Source: Myxococcales bacterium (lineage in GTDB: Bacteria; Myxococcota_A; Bradymonadia; UBA7976; UBA1532). From it: 64,000 nt of DNA. Location: NCBI GenBank assembly GCA_020633435.1, contig JACKDP010000010.1, forward strand, positions 1-64,000. The letters are read 5' to 3'. Positions 34,971 through 43,092 of this stretch are shown in pieces. The notes under the pieces are model-generated. The model worked only from the letters and a program-made list of their open reading frames with translations, did no database searches and had not been told where the DNA came from. A program made the position numbers and the translations under genes. Positions within the stretch are counted from its first letter, which is position 1; every line of letters begins with the position of its first letter.

Positions 34971-35570
34971 ATGCGAACGGTGGTGCTCATCCTGTCTCTG
35001 CTCGTCCCTGCCCTGGCGCTCGCCCAGCCGGATCCGGAGGGCGAGGACTTCGTCGAGGACGTCGCGCCGCCGGCCGACGAGCCGGCGCCGGCCGCTGCCG
35101 CGGCCGTGCCCACCGAGGCGGCGGCGCCGCAGATGCGCCGCCCGCTCGGGGGCCGGATTCCGCCCGACGTCGTGATGCGCATCGTCCGGGCCGCCTTGCC
35201 GCAGTTCAACAGCTGCTACCTCGCCCGCCAGAAGCTCAACCCCACGCTGCGGGGGGTCGTCGAGGTGCACGCCATCATCGACACCAGGGGCGACGTCGAG
35301 TCCGCCTACCCGGGCCGCCGCACCTCGATGCCGGACAAGGACGTCACCAAGTGCGTCCTGGCTGTGTTCCGCAAGCTGAAGTTCCCCGAGCCCGAGGGGG
35401 CCGCGGTGGAGCTCAACTACCCGATCGAGTTTCTGCCGCCGGAGAAGGACGAGAAGGCGGTCGAGCCCATCGCGAAGGAGACGCTGGCGGAGGAGCCGGC
35501 GCCCCCGGTCGAGGCGGCCCCGGAGCTGCCCGCTGACGAGCCGGCGGACGAGCCCGGCGGCGACGAGTAG
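34971..35570 (+). CDS. AgmX/PglI C-terminal-domain periplasmic protein
   Basis: This 199-aa protein has a signal peptide (VVLILSLLVPALALA). After a Glu/Ala/Pro linker, residues about 60-150 match the AgmX/PglI C-terminal domain pattern: 'IVRAALPQFNSCYLARQKLN', 'LRGVVEVHAIIDTRGDVESA', 'VTKCVLAVFRKLKFPEPEGA'. Two Cys, one in each half, are typical. The domain is common in myxobacterial envelope proteins linked to gliding and to TonB-like systems. The acidic C-terminal tail is low-complexity. The hairpin at 34924-34947 sits just upstream. Confidence 0.85.
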   Translation: MRTVVLILSLLVPALALAQPDPEGEDFVEDVAPPADEPAPAAAAAVPTEAAAPQMRRPLGGRIPPDVVMRIVRAALPQFNSCYLARQKLNPTLRGVVEVHAIIDTRGDVESAYPGRRTSMPDKDVTKCVLAVFRKLKFPEPEGAAVELNYPIEFLPPEKDEKAVEPIAKETLAEEPAPPVEAAPELPADEPADEPGGDE

Positions 35571-35577
35571 GCGGCGC

Positions 35578-37132
35578 TCAGCGCGCCAGGCGCCAGGTGC
35601 GAATGCGCATGCGCCGATCGCGGCGGGCGGTGAACAGGTAGAAGTCGCCGTCCGGCGCCACGGCGAGGGCCTGGCGGTCGGCCCCGAAGGCGTCGAAGTC
35701 GATGTAGTCCACGATCCCGGCCGTCACGTCGCCCTGGGGGTCGATGCGGCGGACCTCGGTCGGGCGCTGGCTCTGCGGCGACGCGGGGCCGTGGGCCAGG
35801 AAGTACAGGTTGCCGTCGTCGTCGAACTGGAGGCTCTCCGGCACGTAGGTGAAGCGGAAGGCCGCGTCGAGGGCGACCACTTGCCGCTCGACGCCCGCGT
35901 CGCCCACCTGCAGATAGACCAGCGTCAGCCGCTCCGCGTCGATGTTGCCCAGCAGGATGTGCGTCTTGCCGTCCGGGCCGTTGATCGCGGCCCCGGCCAT
36001 CGAGTTGCCGCCCAGGTTCTCGCGCCAGATGTTCTCGGTCTCCCAGCCCGCCACGCCTTGCCGGTAGCGGCGCACGAGTCCGCCGACGCCGCCGGCCAGG
36101 CGCAGGATCTCGGGCCGGCCCTGGGCGTCGAACCGCAGGTGGTGGTGGACGCCGAAGCCGACGTCCCGCTCCACCTCGTCCACCTCCCAGCGACCATCGA
36201 CGGGGCGCCAGAGCCGCAGGGGGAAGCGATCGTCGATCCCCCCGGGGATCTGGGGCTGGGTGAGCAGCCAGAGATCACCGGCGGGGGTGAAGGCGTGGTC
36301 GTGGCGGGTGATGACGCGGTCCTCGGTCACGGTGCCGCGGCCGTCGACGATGACGCCGCGATAGGCGTGGGCCAGGAACGACAGGTGGGCCGTCTGGCCG
36401 GCCTGGCGAGTGCCGTTGGTGAGCTGGGTGCTGTTGCGCCAGGCCATGCCGAGGGGAGCGCTGACCTCCCAGGCGCCGGGGCGGCCGACGATGAGGTGGC
36501 CGAAGCGGCGATCGACCTCGGGCTCGAGCTGGGTGAGCAGGCGGACGGTGCCGTCAGCGTCGCAGCCGGCGACCAGCTCTTCGACCTGGACGAAGCCTTC
36601 GGCGCCCTCCTCCACCTCGACGTAGGCGGCGCAGCGGCCCGCGACGCAAAGGTGGTCGGCGGCACAGGCGTCGCGGGCGGCGCAGGCGATGGGGCCGGCG
36701 GGGCCCTGGTCGGGGACGGCCATGTCGGGCGGGCTGGCGTCGGGGGGGGGCGGCGTCGAGCGGGGCGGCGTCGAGGGGGGTGGCGTCGAGCGGGGCGGCG
36801 TCGAGCGGGGCGGCGTCGAGCGGGGCGGCGTCGGTGGGGGTGGCGTCGGCGGGGGCAGCGTCGGCGGGGGCAGCGTCGGCGGGGGCAGCGTCGGGCGGCG
36901 CCATGTCGGCGGGTGTCATGTCCGCCGCGACCAGGTCTCGGGGGGCCGCGTCGGCCGGGGCGGCATCTCGCGGGGGCGCGGCATCGGCGCGACCCTGGTC
37001 GGCAGGGCCCGCGTCAGCACGGCCCACGTCGGCGCCCTGCGCGTCGCGCGCGGCGTCCGCGCCGCCGCCGCTCTGCGCATCGTCACAGGCCGCCAGGGCC
37101 CCGATGACCAGCACCAGCACGATCCCGCGCAT
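35578..37132 (-). CDS. Lipoprotein with frame break at a C9 tract
   Basis: Reading from 37132 gives a lipoprotein signal peptide (MRGIVLVLVIGALAAC), then a repeat-rich linker of 'DAAPL/DAAPA/DATP' units. The frame then breaks at a run of nine C on the coding strand (36742-36750). With eight C it would continue without interruption as 'PPDASPPDMAVPDQGPAG' into the second open part (35578-36723). That part has a small Cys motif (CAARDACAADHLC) and a C-terminal domain of several six- to seven-strand units, for example 'AFTPAGDLWLLTQPQIPGG', 'MAGAAINGPDG' and 'DDDGNLYFLAHGPASPQSQ'. This suggests a beta-propeller-like surface protein. As sequenced it is off-phase. Confidence 0.7.
36742..36750 (-). 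repeat. Homopolymer C9 (coding strand) causing a frame break
   Basis: Nine consecutive G on the plus strand lie in the repeat linker of the lipoprotein gene. Eight would restore the full frame. This tract length is compatible with slipped-strand mispairing or with a sequencing miscount. Nearby shorter G runs in the same linker add to slippage potential. Confidence 0.85.
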
Positions 37133-37193
37133 GGCTCCTCCGAGTCTTCTGGTGGGGGCCGACGCTACCGCACCCCGGGGAGGAGCGCGAGGC

Positions 37194-38223
37194 TCACTGG
37201 CAGCAGGGCGAGCCGCGGCAGGCGCCGTCGCAGAAGGGTGGGCGGCAGCAGGTCGAGCCGGCGGGGTTGCGGCAGCCGGCCGGACAGGCGGCGGACTGAG
37301 TCTGGCACCGCGCCCCGACGCCATCGACGAAGATGCACGCCATCCCGGGGCAGCAGGGGTTGTCGATGGGCGAGCATGGCTCGTTTGAGTTGGCGCAGCC
37401 ATCACAGAGGGCCGCCGGCGCGCAGATCGACCCGGCGCCGCTCTGCAAGGGCAGGCAGCACCCGCTCGCGCAGGCGGCGGCGCCCAGGCAGTTGGTCCGA
37501 CACTCCGCCTGGCCGTCGATGGCCACGCAGGTCGAGCCCGCGCAGCACGGAGTCGAGCCGCATGGGCCGCTGTCGACGCAGGCGTTCGGATCCAGGCAGG
37601 CCCCGATGAAGGTGTCGCAGCGCAGCCCGCCGTCGCAGTCGGCGTCGCTCCTGCAGAGGCCGTCGGGCACGCACTCGCGGGTGTCGGGATCGCAGTCCAG
37701 GCCGCGACCACACCGACCGCAGCTGCCTCCGCAACCGTCCAGCCCGCAGGTCGCGCCATCCGAGAAGCACAGCGAGACGCAGCCCTCGTACGGCAGGTCC
37801 GCCCGACCGAGGTTCCACTCCGCGGAGCGTTCAAGGGCGGGGCCCTGCTCGGCCGGCCGGACCACCTCCAGCTGCCGGAGCGCCCCCGACCAGGCGTGTG
37901 TGGTGTCGGCCCCCTTGATGGAGAGCTCGACCGAGTTGCCCCCGCAGAAGTACTCCGTTCGGCAGGTCCCGAGCACAGTCTTGATCTCGCCAAACGTGCC
38001 GCCGAGGAGGGGCGTACCGCGCCCCGTCCCCTCGCAGGCGAAGCGGCACGGGATGCCCCCAGCCGCGCCCGGTCACCTCGCCGGCCAGCTCCTCAGCGAA
38101 GCACTCCTGGGCCCATGTCGACACATCGACACAGGCGCCAGTGCCCCCGTCGTCGGCCGAGCCGGCGCTGTCCTCGGAACATGCGGCGCCGAGCAGCGCC
38201 ACGCTGATGATCAGATGTCGCAC
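37194..38223 (-). CDS. Cys-rich lipoprotein with frame break
   Basis: From the GTG at 38223 the product starts MRHLIISVALLGAAC, a lipoprotein signal, then an Asp/Ser-rich linker. Near 38053 the frame breaks: 'GWGHPVPLRL' in one frame should continue as 'GWGIPCRFACEGTGRGTPLL' in another. Removing one G from a G5 run joins them. The second part (37194-37976) is very Cys-rich, with segments such as 'CGLDGCGGSCGRCGRGLDC' and 'CCPGMACIFVDG'. About 30 Cys form disulfide-type small modules typical of extracellular deltaproteobacterial proteins. It is followed closely by the previous lipoprotein gene. Confidence 0.7.
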
Positions 38224-38307
38224 TTCGCCTGCCCCCGTCTGTCTGCCCCTGGTCTGTCCACGGCAGGCCCAATCCCCCGCGGCCCGCAACCGGCCAGCAC
38301 CCCGGAG

Positions 38308-38457
38308 AGAGCCACAGGGCCCTGCGGGCCCTTGGTTGCGTACCGGGTATCCTGGTGGAGACCTGCAATCGTGCGGTGAGGCAGAGCCACAGGGCCCTGC
38401 GGGCCCTCGGTTGCGTACCGGGTATCCTGGTGGAGACCTGCAATCGTGCGGTGGGGC
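38308..38457. repeat. Two tandem 75-bp repeats with an internal hairpin (REP-like)
   Basis: Unit 1 (38308-38382) and unit 2 (38383-38457) are almost identical, with single differences near 38332 and 38378. Each holds the perfect inverted repeat AGGGCCC-TGC-GGGCCCT and ends in a shared block CCTGCAATCGTGCGGTG. They lie in a 425-base gene-free stretch (38224-38648) between the Cys-rich lipoprotein and the Y1-transposase-like gene. I see no coding there, nor other signals. Such paired palindromic repeats next to a RAYT gene are typical of REP elements. Confidence 0.8.
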
Positions 38458-38648
38458 TGGAAGTCGGGGGCGGGCGCGGGCGCGGGAGGGGTCCTGGGCG
38501 GGGCATGGCGGGGTGGTTGGGGACGCCGGTAGGGACCGTCGACCCTCGCCAACGCTGCGCGGGCGCGTTGACTGGCAAACGTAGGACGCACCACCCCCAC
38601 GGCGCGGAGCGCGCTGCCAGCAGCTGCGTCGGAGTCGCCGGCGGGCCG

Positions 38649-39584
38649 TCAGGCCGCGCCGGCGCGGGCTCGCCTCGGTCGGGAGAACGCCGGCGGCAGC
38701 GTGTGCGCCGGCCACGGGATCATCACCTGGGTCGGGTCGGCCTGCCAGGCGTGGTAGGCCCGCGTCGAGACCGTGTAGGCCGCGCGCAGCTCGCCGTGGA
38801 CTTCGTGCCACTCGTCGTGGTGCTCGGGCGGGCCGTGGACGACCGGGGCGGGGCTGCGGTCGCGGGTCTTCGGGCGCGTCATCGGATCGAGGCGGCGCAG
38901 CGACTCGGGGTCGGGCAGCCGGATGCCCGCCTTCTTCCGCTTCGGTCGCGCCTCTGCGGCCAGGTCGTCGGCCAGCGTCCACATCAGCGCCCGGTGGTCC
39001 TTGACCGACAGCTCCTCCAGCCCCGGCAGCCGGTCGACGCGCACCTTCAGCGTCATCGGCGCCTGGTTCGCGTACTGGAAGACGCCCTCCACGGCCTTGC
39101 CGAACAGCAGCGCCGGCGTCGAGCTGGGGAAGATGTCCTCGGCCGGGTGCCGCACCAGATGCTGCGCCGTCGCCTGGCCCATGAGGTAGCGCAGCCGCTC
39201 CAGCGCGTGCGCCAACGTCGTGACCTGGATGCAGTGGTTCTGCTCCAGCAGGCTGCCCGTCCGGTCCAGCAACTTGTTGATTCGCCTCGAGATCTCGCGG
39301 AGCGTCCACTCCAGGAAGGCGCTCTTGTCGCGCAGCGTCGGCGCCCCGATGAGCAGGTGCAGGTGGTTGGACAGGAAGTGGAAGGCGTACACGTCGATGA
39401 GCGGGAACATGCGCTGGGCCTGGGCCAGCACGCCCACCAGGATCGCGGAGCACTGCTCGGTGGGGACGAAGGCGAAGCGGTCGTCGATGACCTTGCTGGT
39501 GGTCTCGTAGATCATCATCAGCGCGCCCAGACGGGCCGTCAGCACGGCGTGGCGGGGCAGCTCGATGCGCAGCTTCTCGGCCAT
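38649..39584 (-). CDS. REP-associated Y1 (IS200/IS605-like) transposase-like protein
   Basis: This 311-aa protein has the H-x-H motif of HUH endonucleases in 'HFLSNHLHLLIGAP', preceded by 'FPLIDVYAFHF'. It continues with 'REISRRINKLLDRTGSLLEQ'. The stretch 'ERLRYLMGQATAQHLVRHPA' aligns with the family's catalytic-Tyr helix. I chose the ATG at 39584, with GAGGAGG before it. Such single-domain proteins (RAYTs) cut and join single-stranded REP hairpins and are usually not surrounded by inverted repeats. The C-terminus is charged and Arg-rich. The neighbouring 75-bp repeats are candidate substrates. The copy looks intact. Confidence 0.88.
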   Translation of the reverse strand: MAEKLRIELPRHAVLTARLGALMMIYETTSKVIDDRFAFVPTEQCSAILVGVLAQAQRMFPLIDVYAFHFLSNHLHLLIGAPTLRDKSAFLEWTLREISRRINKLLDRTGSLLEQNHCIQVTTLAHALERLRYLMGQATAQHLVRHPAEDIFPSSTPALLFGKAVEGVFQYANQAPMTLKVRVDRLPGLEELSVKDHRALMWTLADDLAAEARPKRKKAGIRLPDPESLRRLDPMTRPKTRDRSPAPVVHGPPEHHDEWHEVHGELRAAYTVSTRAYHAWQADPTQVMIPWPAHTLPPAFSRPRRARAGAA

Positions 39585-39618
39585 GGGGGGGCCTCCTCGA
39601 TCGGTTGCCCCCTTCACA

Positions 39619-39654
39619 TCGGTCAGTCGCGGCGCGTGTCGCGCACTTTCTCAA
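39619..39654 (-). repeat. 36-bp element, copy A, upstream of the Y1 transposase gene
   Basis: Thirty of 36 bases match the copy at 47204-47239, including the near-palindromic core GTGTCGCGCACT. It sits 35 bases before the start of the minus-strand Y1 gene, in the same orientation as the other copy before the helicase gene. It could be a shared operator/promoter element or a trace of a mobile unit. It is followed by a run of seven A. Confidence 0.7.
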
Positions 39655-39753
39655 AAAAAGGTGTCGACGCGCCGGCCCACACCGACGCGTGACAATCTGG
39701 TCTGGGTGTGTCGATCTGACGGGCAGGAGACCACCGCCACCTGGAGGCATGCC

Positions 39754-40197
39754 GTGCTCACCCAAGATCCGGTCTTTCAGCTCTACATCGGGACGGTCAT
39801 CGCGCTGGCCCTGAACCTCATCATCCTGGCCAACACGACGGTCATCTCCCGCGGCAAGGCGAAGGAGGTGGTCAACCCGGAGGACGCGGCCCTGTCGTCG
39901 GGGGCGGCCGTCGTCTATGAGGGGGGCAACGAGCGGACGGCGCGACACAAGCGCGCCCACCGCAACGCCCTCGAGAACATCCCCCTGTTCATGGTGACCG
40001 GCTTGCTGCTCGCGATGGTCGGCGTGTCGGCCACGACGGCGGCGGTGCTCTACGGCGTCTTCGTGGTGGCCCGCTACGCCCACACGTTCGCGTACCTGCG
40101 CAGCATGCAGCCCTGGCGCACCATCTCCTTCGTCATCGGCCTGCTCGACCAGGTGGCCGTGCTCGGCTTCCTGGCCTACGCGACGTTCCTCCGGTAG
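39754..40197 (+). CDS. MAPEG-family membrane protein
   Basis: This 147-aa protein has four hydrophobic segments and the MAPEG signature 'RHKRAHRNALENIPLFM', where R-x-x-R-A-H-x-N-x-x-E is conserved. The family (microsomal glutathione S-transferase, eicosanoid synthases) forms trimeric membrane enzymes that bind glutathione. Bacterial members may act in detoxification. I chose the GTG at 39754 because GGAGG lies seven bases before it and no good ATG is near. About 169 bases upstream separate it from the divergent Y1 gene. Confidence 0.9.
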   Translation: MLTQDPVFQLYIGTVIALALNLIILANTTVISRGKAKEVVNPEDAALSSGAAVVYEGGNERTARHKRAHRNALENIPLFMVTGLLLAMVGVSATTAAVLYGVFVVARYAHTFAYLRSMQPWRTISFVIGLLDQVAVLGFLAYATFLR

Positions 40198-40200
40198 CGG

Positions 40201-40938
40201 TCAGAGGCCGGCCGGGATGCCGGCGCACCCGGCGCTGGCGGTCAGCCGGTACCGGTCGCCGTCCCAGGTGCCACGCCAGTCGCGGTTGACGACGACGTCA
40301 GCCATCGTGCGGTCCCCTAAGCTGCAGATGTCCGACAGGTTGATGAGCGCCCGCGGCTGGCTGATCGCGATCACGCAGTCGGCCTGGCACATGTCGCTCG
40401 GGGCCTGGCAGAGGCACTCGGCCAGGGCCGTGCACGGGTTGGCCGGGCCGACGTCGCAGCGCCCGAGGATGGCGCCCGCCTCTTCGATCCAGACCGTGCA
40501 GACGCCGTCGCCCGCGTCCAGGTCGCAGGCGTCCCCGCGGCCGTCGCCGTCTGCGTCGCGCTGGTCAGGGTTGGGCCACCCTGGACAGTTGTCCCCCGGG
40601 CCATCCGGCGCCGGGTGGCACCGCGGCTCGCCGGCATCGGGTGCCGGGGCGGCGTCGACGCCCTCATCCGGGGGCGGCGCCATGTCGCGGGGGGCGACCC
40701 CCCGGTCGGCGGGCAGGGCCATGTCGAGGGGTGGGTCAGGCGGGGCGGCGTCGACGCCCCCGTCGACCGGCGGGGCCATGTCCCGGGGGCGGTCGGGCGG
40801 GGCGGCGTCGACGCCCGTGTCTGCGGGCGGCGCCATGTCGAGGTCCACGCCCCCCTCGTCAGGGATGACGTCGTCGCTGACGGTGCGGGCGTCGCAGCCG
40901 CTCAGGGCCGCCAGGAGGAGGAGTGTGATCGTGCGCAT
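40201..40938 (-). CDS. Lipoprotein with Asp/Pro linker and TSP3-like calcium motif
   Basis: The signal peptide ends in ALSGC. A long linker of 'VDAAPPDRPRDMAPP'-type units follows. Near residue 110, 'DNCPGWPNPDQRDADGDGRG' followed by DACD is a thrombospondin type-3 calcium repeat. The C-terminal 110 residues contain Cys pairs and 'ISQPRALINLSDICSLGDRT'. The structure fits a surface lipoprotein. The linker is like those of the other lipoproteins here, but this gene is unbroken. It is four bases from the convergent MAPEG gene. Confidence 0.8.
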   Translation of the reverse strand: MRTITLLLLAALSGCDARTVSDDVIPDEGGVDLDMAPPADTGVDAAPPDRPRDMAPPVDGGVDAAPPDPPLDMALPADRGVAPRDMAPPPDEGVDAAPAPDAGEPRCHPAPDGPGDNCPGWPNPDQRDADGDGRGDACDLDAGDGVCTVWIEEAGAILGRCDVGPANPCTALAECLCQAPSDMCQADCVIAISQPRALINLSDICSLGDRTMADVVVNRDWRGTWDGDRYRLTASAGCAGIPAGL

Positions 40939-41044
40939 CCCGGGAGCATAGCGCGCATGAGCGGTCGACCGCCCAGGTGGCCCTCGGACCGACCCCCGGC
41001 GCCGGCTGGCGGCCCCCCGGGCGCGCGGCCGGTGGCACGCCGGA

Positions 41045-41671
41045 CTACCGGGCGGGCTCCTCGGGCGGGGCGCCGACCAGCCCCTGGGCGACGGCGTAGC
41101 GCACCAGCTCGGCCACCGTCTGCAGCCCCAGCTTGCTGCGCACCGAGGCCAGGTGGTTGCTCACCGTGCAGGCGTGCACGTCGAGCTCCGCGGCGAGCTC
41201 GCTCACCGTTTTGCCCCCCACGATCTGCAGGAAGATCTGGTGCTCGCGCCGGGTGAGCCGCGTGTGCGGGGCCTCGTCGACGGCGGCGTCGCCTGGCACC
41301 GCGTCCCGGTGGCCCTCGCCCGCCCGGCGCACCGCCGCCACCAGGTCGGTCGGCGGCCGCTCCTTCGACAGGTACGCCGCCGCCCCGTCCTTGAGCGCCC
41401 GCCGCGCGAACTGGTCCTCCGGGTGCATCGAGAGCACGACCACGGCCACGGACGGCCACTGCGCCCGCACCCGCCGGAGCACCTCCGGGCCGCTGACGAT
41501 GGGCAGCGAAAGGTCCAGCACCAGGACGTCCGCCTGCCCCAGGACGGGGGAGTTGAGGACCTGCCGGCCATCGGCCGCCTCCCCGATGACCGTGAAGCCC
41601 CCGAGCTCCTCCAGGACCTGGCGGATGCCGACCCGGACGAAGGCGTGGTCGTCGGCCACGAAGACGCGCAT
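41045..41671 (-). CDS. NarL/FixJ-type response regulator
   Basis: This 208-aa protein has a receiver domain with D7/D8, the phosphorylation site D53 (VLVLDLSLPIVSG) and K103 (AAYLSKERPP). A LuxR/NarL helix-turn-helix output follows (LTRREHQIFLQIVGGKTVSE, 'VSNHLASVRSKLG'). It partners the histidine kinase just upstream, whose stop overlaps this ATG by one base (TGATG). Output genes are not evident nearby; a diffuse or surface-related set could be controlled. Confidence 0.95.
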   Translation of the reverse strand: MRVFVADDHAFVRVGIRQVLEELGGFTVIGEAADGRQVLNSPVLGQADVLVLDLSLPIVSGPEVLRRVRAQWPSVAVVVLSMHPEDQFARRALKDGAAAYLSKERPPTDLVAAVRRAGEGHRDAVPGDAAVDEAPHTRLTRREHQIFLQIVGGKTVSELAAELDVHACTVSNHLASVRSKLGLQTVAELVRYAVAQGLVGAPPEEPAR

Positions 41672-43065
41672 CAGGGAGCCTCCGGTCGCGCGGGCAGCCG
41701 CGCCGTCAGGGTGGTGCCGCCGCCCGGGCGGCTCTCGACCTGCAGATCGCCGCCGCCGGCGTGCAGGCGCTCGCGCAGGCCGAGCAGGCCGAAGCCCGCC
41801 GTCTCGGCGTCCGCGTCGAAGCCCTGCCCATCATCGCGCGCCTCCACCACCAGGTCGCCCCCCTCGACCCGCAGCGCGAACGCCAGCGTCGTGGCGCCCG
41901 CGTGCTTCAGCGCGTTGGTGCTGGCCTCCTGCAACACCCGGAAGAGCGCCAGGCTGGTGTCGGCGTCCGGCTCCAGCCCCTGCAGCTCCAGCGGGGTGTC
42001 CGCCTCCAGCACGTCGGCCGCCCCGGGGAACGCCGGATCGACCGCCAGCGTGCAGCGCAGGTCGCCGGCCGCCTGGACGCGCTCGCAGAGCCACTCCGCC
42101 GCGGCGGCGAGGCCGTAGTCATCGAGCACGCGCGGCCGCAGATCCGTCAGGAACCCCCGCACCGAGGCCCGCGTGCCATCGACGAGGCCCGTGAGATCGT
42201 CCAGCAGCAGCGCGACGTCCTCCGGCCGGTCGGGCAGCCGGGCGTCGAGCCGCGCGAGGGTGTAGCGGATGGCCGTGAGGAGCTGCCCGAGATCGTCGTG
42301 CAGATCTCGGGCGATGCGCCGCCGCTCGGCCTCCAGGGCCCGGTCGAGGTGGCGGGCGAGGGCCGTCAGCTCGCGCGTCTTCTCCGCCACCCGCGCCGCG
42401 AGGGAGTCGGTCAGGCTGGCCAGCGCCGCGTTGGCCCGGTCCAGCTCCTGCCGCTGGAAGAACACCCGCCGCAGGATGCGCAGCAGCACCTCGCCCGTCG
42501 TGATGGAGAAGACCGCGGCGAACAGGGCGAAGCTGACCTGCCCCCAGGCCGCCGCGCCGGCCAGCGTCGAGGGATCGGGGAGGAAGAACCCGCCCAGCAG
42601 CGCCGCGGCCACGGCGGCCGTCGCGAAGATGCGGCGGCCGAGGCGCAGGGGCAGCACCACCGACGGCACGATGACGAGCAGCGCGTCCGCCAGCCACGGC
42701 AGCCCCTCGGCGCCCAGCGGCCCCAGGCTCAGGCCCAGGACGAGCGCGAAGGCGACGTGGATGAGCGGGGCCAGGACGAGGGCCCGCCGCCTGGCGGCCG
42801 ACCACCGAAAGAACATCGCGATGCCAGCGAGCTCCACCCCGATGACGCCGAGCCGCAGGTGCTCGAAGGCGGCCTGGTGGCGCGGGGGCATCAGCCACCC
42901 GTCGAGGGGCCACCAGGCGACGGTGCAGGTGAGCAGGACGAGGCAGGCGATGAGCGAGAGCTGGGCGATCAGCTCGGCCGCGTAGGCGTCGAAGGCCGCC
43001 TCGTCAGCGGGGCTCAGGCCGGGGATGGGCCGGATGATGGGCGGCAGCATGAGGAATCGGACCAC
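41671..43065 (-). CDS. Membrane histidine kinase, HisKA_3/NarX type
   Basis: This 464-aa kinase has four to six N-terminal hydrophobic segments (about residues 35-190) with no large periplasmic loop. A coiled coil about 200-245 follows. The HisKA_3 H-box IARDLHDDLGQLL has the phospho-acceptor near H256. The ATPase domain has N-box 'LQEASTNALKHAGATT', G1 'EARDDGQGFDAD' and G2 'GFGLLGLRERLHAGGG'. This is the type that pairs with NarL regulators. The membrane part may sense the bilayer or small molecules. The GTG at 43065 has GGGAGGG before it; an ATG at 43050 is also possible. Confidence 0.94.
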   Translation of the reverse strand: MVRFLMLPPIIRPIPGLSPADEAAFDAYAAELIAQLSLIACLVLLTCTVAWWPLDGWLMPPRHQAAFEHLRLGVIGVELAGIAMFFRWSAARRRALVLAPLIHVAFALVLGLSLGPLGAEGLPWLADALLVIVPSVVLPLRLGRRIFATAAVAAALLGGFFLPDPSTLAGAAAWGQVSFALFAAVFSITTGEVLLRILRRVFFQRQELDRANAALASLTDSLAARVAEKTRELTALARHLDRALEAERRRIARDLHDDLGQLLTAIRYTLARLDARLPDRPEDVALLLDDLTGLVDGTRASVRGFLTDLRPRVLDDYGLAAAAEWLCERVQAAGDLRCTLAVDPAFPGAADVLEADTPLELQGLEPDADTSLALFRVLQEASTNALKHAGATTLAFALRVEGGDLVVEARDDGQGFDADAETAGFGLLGLRERLHAGGGDLQVESRPGGGTTLTARLPARPEAP

Positions 43066-43092
43066 GCCGACGCCCTCCCGTAAAGACGGCGA

